Assembly: GCA_030603805.1 (NCBI GenBank)
Contig: JAUVXD010000001.1
Location: 1 to 64,000 of the forward strand
Origin: Acholeplasmataceae bacterium
GTDB taxonomy: Bacteria; Bacillota_I; Bacilli_A; Acholeplasmatales; Acholeplasmataceae
Length of the DNA: 64,000 nt
Reading direction: 5' to 3'
Shown here in pieces: positions 61,077-64,000 of the stretch. Position 1 is the stretch's first letter, and every line of letters begins with the position of its first letter. Below the pieces are notes generated by a model, which was not told where the DNA came from, ran no database searches, and was given only the letters and a program-made list of their open reading frames with translations. The position numbers were made by a program, and so were the translations under genes.

Positions 61077-62046
61077 GCAGTATAAAAAACTACTGATTGT
61101 TTTATCGTTTCCATATTTATACCTACTTTTTGTCTTAGTTGCACCAACAGGACAAGCTGTAACAGCACCTGGTGGATTGACGCCAGTGAATCAAACAATA
61201 GAAATTGAAAATGTCGATTTTGTAACGAATTTTAGCACAGTCTATGTTTACTCTTTTTACCCAATCACAGCCTTTCAATCATTTGTTTTAGCAGGTGATC
61301 CATCAATGAACCTCTATCCTATCACCGATAGACAAAGAGATACAACATGGAGAGATGATTTTCTAGCAGGACAAGTTTCTAAGCTCGTCTCACTCAAAAG
61401 TTCTTTAATTCAAGCGTATCTTTTGGCAAGTGAAGTCGATTCAAATATAGAAATCAATTATGAATACCGTGGTCTATATATCTATTACCGTCCTAGTCGT
61501 CTTAAAAATTTAGAGATCGGCGATGAAATCATTGAAATCAATGGGATTAGTTACGAAGGTTTGCCGCATGAGACATATCAACAACTTGCCTATCAAGTTC
61601 CCGTGACCTATACTGTGAAACGAGGCCAAGAAACGTTTACTATAGAGTATAATCGTATGGACAATGAGCCATGGATGATTTTCTATCCGAATTATGAAAT
61701 TTTAAGTGCAAGTCCATCGTTTACTTTACCTGGTCTTGAAAGTGTTGTTGGAGGGCCTTCTGGAGGAATGATCCAGACACTTAGTATTTATGTAAGTTTA
61801 CTAAAACTAAACATTGGTGATGCTAAAATTGCAGGAACTGGAACCATAAATATGAATGGATCTGTGGGTAGAATTGGTGGAATTCAACAAAAATTATACA
61901 CTGGAATCTACAATAATATTGATTTTTTCTTCATGCCAACATCCCACTTGAGCGAGATTATCTCCATGGATTATCCGTTTCAAATCATTGCAGTTAATAC
62001 CATAGAAGAGGCGGTTTTAAAGCTTTATGAACACATTAATGCATAA
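61060..62046 (+). CDS. PDZ-Lon (S16) membrane protease, YlbL/SepM-like
   Basis: 328 residues. One N-terminal helix (10-30), a PDZ-like domain (about 130-210: LKNLEIGDEIIEINGISYEG) and a Lon-type serine protease domain with the dyad Ser in GGPSGGMIQTLSIY and Lys in GSVGRIGGIQQKLYTG. The protease part faces outside. SepM cuts a signal peptide in streptococci; the substrate here is unknown. ATG 61060 is used; GTG 61048 with AGAGG four bases before is an alternative. Both lie in the deaminase gene. Confidence 0.87.
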   Translation: MLTLLKQYKKLLIVLSFPYLYLLFVLVAPTGQAVTAPGGLTPVNQTIEIENVDFVTNFSTVYVYSFYPITAFQSFVLAGDPSMNLYPITDRQRDTTWRDDFLAGQVSKLVSLKSSLIQAYLLASEVDSNIEINYEYRGLYIYYRPSRLKNLEIGDEIIEINGISYEGLPHETYQQLAYQVPVTYTVKRGQETFTIEYNRMDNEPWMIFYPNYEILSASPSFTLPGLESVVGGPSGGMIQTLSIYVSLLKLNIGDAKIAGTGTINMNGSVGRIGGIQQKLYTGIYNNIDFFFMPTSHLSEIISMDYPFQIIAVNTIEEAVLKLYEHINA

Positions 62047-62413
62047 AATTTTCGCCTTCTTCAGAAGGTTTTCAAAGCTTGTCAAGATGATTGATAAGGA
62101 AACAAGAGTCAAAGGTGTTCTTAAATCAGTTTTTGGAGCACTCTTGATTTCGATTTTAATCCTACTTTTGCCAGTACTTGTCGTCGTCAATATGTTTATA
62201 TATACTAAACTTACATTTTTATTGTCTATTTTTTTGTTTATATTTATCCTATGTTGGCCATTTATCTATTATTTCTTTTACTATAAACTACTTAAAGTCT
62301 ATTATCCTAAGGTACAAGCCATCAATACAACAATACCTCAACTTGTAGAAAGTACCATTGTTGCTATCTTTTTCCTCATCTTAGGTATCATTGTTTTATC
62401 AGTCATTTTTTAG
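62027..62413 (+). CDS. Small membrane protein of unknown function
   Basis: 128 residues. A basic N-terminal segment (HKIFAFFRRFSKLVKMIDKETRVKG) and three hydrophobic helices (about 33-57, 62-88 and 105-128). I do not recognise the family. It overlaps the PDZ-Lon gene by 20 bases and precedes lspA by 10, so it is translated as part of this operon. It may act with the protease or the signal peptidase; that is context only. Confidence 0.7.
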   Translation: MNTLMHKIFAFFRRFSKLVKMIDKETRVKGVLKSVFGALLISILILLLPVLVVVNMFIYTKLTFLLSIFLFIFILCWPFIYYFFYYKLLKVYYPKVQAINTTIPQLVESTIVAIFFLILGIIVLSVIF

Positions 62414-62423
62414 GAGGTTTATC

Positions 62424-62954
62424 ATGTTGATTGGTGTTATCATTATTTTCATCACCTTATTTCTCGATCAAGTGACCAAATATGTTGCAAAAGCAGTGAT
62501 TCCAGGTATTATTACACCTCAAAACCCTAATATTACTTGGATTCCTAACCTTTTGGAACTCTCATACTACGAGAATACTGGAGCATCCGGCGGCATTTTA
62601 AAAGATGCACAACTCTTGTTTATGATTGTAACCATCATTGCATTAGTTGTTTTCGGCTATTTTTTTCTCCAATCTGATTTTAAACATAAAAAAACCTATA
62701 GCTGGGCGATTGCTTTATTCATTGGGGGCACATTAGGTAATGCCATTGATAGAGCTCTACTAGGATATGTAATTGATTTTCTTCATTATCCGTTTTTAGG
62801 ACCTATATTAAATGTCTTTGGTCTTAGTAATTTTTATAACAATCTTGCAGATATGTATTTAAGTGCAGCCATTGTCTTATTTGCTATTGATTTGTTCTTT
62901 TTTGAACCCAAACGACTAAAAGAGGCGAAAAATCATGAGCAAAACTCAGCTTAA
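62424..62954 (+). CDS. lspA: Lipoprotein signal peptidase
   Basis: 176 residues, four or five membrane helices. ITLFLDQVTKYVAK, YYENTGASGGIL (usually NTGAAFG), GNAIDRALLGYVIDFLHY with the first catalytic Asp, and FYNNLADMYL with the second. It cuts signal peptides from prolipoproteins. AGGAGG lies six bases before ATG 62424. It overlaps rluD by 20 bases, the common lspA-rluD arrangement. Confidence 0.94.
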   Translation: MLIGVIIIFITLFLDQVTKYVAKAVIPGIITPQNPNITWIPNLLELSYYENTGASGGILKDAQLLFMIVTIIALVVFGYFFLQSDFKHKKTYSWAIALFIGGTLGNAIDRALLGYVIDFLHYPFLGPILNVFGLSNFYNNLADMYLSAAIVLFAIDLFFFEPKRLKEAKNHEQNSA

Positions 62955-63846
62955 AGTGACTCTAGAACATGTTGGCGAAAGATTAGATGCCTATCTTTCA
63001 TCGACTTATTTTCTAGAATCTAGTCGAAATCATGTTCAAATTGAAATCAAGGCTGGCCATGTTAAAGTGAATGGAACTCAAGTTAAAACGGGTTATGCAC
63101 TTAAACTTAATGATATCATTGAAATAGAATCTGCTGAATCTAAAAAACTAGACATCGAAGCTGTTGATCTTAAACTGGATATTGTTTATGAGGATGATGA
63201 CTTGCTAGTGATTAATAAGCCACAAGGTATGGTCGTACATCCTGCATCATCCTATCATGAACCGACACTTGTTCATGGACTACTTCATGAAGTTGACGAA
63301 TTATCATCGATCAATGGTGTGATTAGACCTGGGATTGTGCATCGTATTGATAAAGATACTTCAGGGTTACTTGTGGTTGCAAAAAACAACCAGGTCCATC
63401 AAAAACTCTCAGCAGACCTCGCTGAACACAAGATTGAACGTAAATATATCGCATTAGTTTACGGTTTGGTTAAAGAAAATGAAGGAACAATTGATGCACC
63501 AATCGCTAGACATCCTAAACATAGACTTAAAATGACAGTGATTGCTGGTGGTAAAAGAGCTGTGACTCATTTCAAAGTCTTAGAGAGATTTGAGCATCAT
63601 ACACTGATTTCATGCGAACTTGAAACCGGTAGAACACATCAAATCCGTGTGCACATGGCATTTATAGGTCATCCTATTTTAGGTGATCCTATGTATGGAC
63701 CAAAACAAGTCGTAGGAAGTTCAGGACAATATTTGCACGCGACTGAACTGAAATTCTTTCATCCAACAAAAAAAGAGCATATGACGTTTACAGCCAATAT
63801 GCCTCAAAATTTTATGAAAATGATTGATGATCTCAGGAGAGGTTGA
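62935..63846 (+). CDS. rluD: RluD-family 23S rRNA pseudouridine synthase
   Basis: 303 residues. An S4 domain (about 10-75, GERLDAYLSSTYFLESSRNHVQIEI) is followed by the catalytic domain with PGIVHRIDKDTSGLLVVAKN, including the catalytic Asp, and ETGRTHQIRVHMAFIGHPILGDPMYG. It modifies uridines in 23S rRNA. The start lies inside lspA. The stop overlaps the minus-strand frame described next by 14 bases. Confidence 0.94.
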   Translation: MSKTQLKVTLEHVGERLDAYLSSTYFLESSRNHVQIEIKAGHVKVNGTQVKTGYALKLNDIIEIESAESKKLDIEAVDLKLDIVYEDDDLLVINKPQGMVVHPASSYHEPTLVHGLLHEVDELSSINGVIRPGIVHRIDKDTSGLLVVAKNNQVHQKLSADLAEHKIERKYIALVYGLVKENEGTIDAPIARHPKHRLKMTVIAGGKRAVTHFKVLERFEHHTLISCELETGRTHQIRVHMAFIGHPILGDPMYGPKQVVGSSGQYLHATELKFFHPTKKEHMTFTANMPQNFMKMIDDLRRG

Positions 63847-64000
63847 GCTTTGTAATGTTTTTATAATTCATTTTTGCAATGAGGGTAAGCGCATGCTTAC
63901 CTTTTGTTTCATGAATTGATTTAATCTGCTCATCAACTTCCTTAGAAGCTCCCTTAAGCAGTTCAAATCCAATTTTTGTGCTATATTCCTGCATTTTAAC
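63833..64000 (-). CDS. C-terminal part of an unidentified convergent gene (cut by window end)
   Basis: An open minus-strand frame of 55 codons and a TGA stop reaches the window edge. It includes KIGFELLKGASKEVDEQIKSIHETKGKHALTLIAKMNY, helical and lysine-rich, with codon use like its neighbours. I do not recognise it. An ATG at 63992-63994 leaves open that it is a complete short gene, but too little upstream is visible. A terminator for the rluD transcript lies within it, which lowers confidence. Confidence 0.4.
   Translation of the reverse strand, partial: VKMQEYSTKIGFELLKGASKEVDEQIKSIHETKGKHALTLIAKMNYKNITKLNLS
63884..63905 (+). terminator. Terminator of the lspA-rluD operon
   Basis: GGTAAGC and GCTTACC form a perfect 7-bp stem with a GCAT loop followed by TTTT, 37 bases after rluD. 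Confidence 0.7.

Noticed and set aside
1-64000. Mobile element, prophage, toxin-antitoxin or CRISPR system
   Set aside because: No transposase, integrase, restriction, Cas or toxin-like gene, no target duplications and no stretch of different composition was seen.
1-64000. Mycoplasma-type code with TGA as Trp
   Set aside because: Many genes end in TGA at the expected length (for example thyA, dfrA, padR, rluD), and Trp positions are TGG.

Overview
The window looks like a piece of an AT-rich Mollicutes chromosome with the standard genetic code, most probably an Acholeplasma-type organism (Acholeplasmataceae). Reasons: low GC and AT-rich spacers; TGA is used as a stop (for example tgt, thyA, dfrA, padR, rluD) while Trp is TGG, which argues against Mycoplasma/Spiroplasma; ftsZ and sepF are present but no peptidoglycan genes flank them; and Firmicutes-type control elements occur (two T-boxes, a TPP riboswitch, a preQ1 riboswitch, RNase J, Rel). 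The genus is inferred; nothing here proves it. No transposon, prophage, CRISPR array, rRNA or tRNA gene was found: this is compact, mostly core genome with many overlapping stop/start codons.

Layout. 1-8.6 kb: OFA-type MFS carrier, CPA2 antiporter, isochorismatase-fold hydrolase, UPF0597 cysteine/serine lyase, GGDEF membrane protein, QueG, GH13 glucosidase. 8.6-14.3 kb: AlkD-like and GDPD genes, DegV with a DUF1836 regulator, OsmC, a TIGR02206 membrane protein, and tmRNA (ssrA) on the minus strand. 14.4-23.1 kb: oxidoreductase, HAD phosphatase followed by two MacB-like ABC fusions, nitroreductase, phosphatase, MutY. 23.1-31.8 kb: QueT under a preQ1 riboswitch, divergent tgt, then ftsZ-ychF-yggS-sepF and a T-box controlled ileS followed by surE. 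31.8-37.2 kb: an operon with an unknown gene, a YczE-like protein, deoC, deoD and the M16 pair yfmF/yfmH. 37.3-46.3 kb: SSB, PadR-DUF1700-DUF4097, pepV, thyA-dfrA-plsC, pyrimidine nucleoside phosphorylase and a phosphodiesterase. 46.4-48.7 kb: an SPFH/NfeD membrane-microdomain operon with a 124-residue unknown protein and a separate half-length SPFH protein. 48.8-56.4 kb: TPP riboswitch-thiT, recU, rnjA, rarA, apt-rel-dtd. 56.4-64 kb: a compact T-box followed by GNAT-hisS-aspS-msrA-dCMP deaminase-PDZ/Lon protease-small membrane protein-lspA-rluD, and the end of a convergent gene.

Functional themes. Queuosine salvage (QueT, Tgt, QueG); nucleoside and deoxynucleotide salvage (DeoC, DeoD, Pdp, Apt, dCMP deaminase, ThyA, DHFR, SurE); translation quality control (ileS, hisS, aspS, Dtd, tmRNA, Rel); lipoprotein processing and membrane organisation (LspA, PDZ-Lon, SPFH/NfeD, PlsC). 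The most unusual observations are a Tgt that has lost all four zinc ligands, a DHFR lacking two normally conserved arginines, a strongly reduced T-box whose specifier reads Asp and His in overlapping registers and whose first gene is an acetyltransferase, a half-length SPFH paralogue, and several palindromes placed on promoters. I did not find a clearly new multi-gene defence or mobile system.
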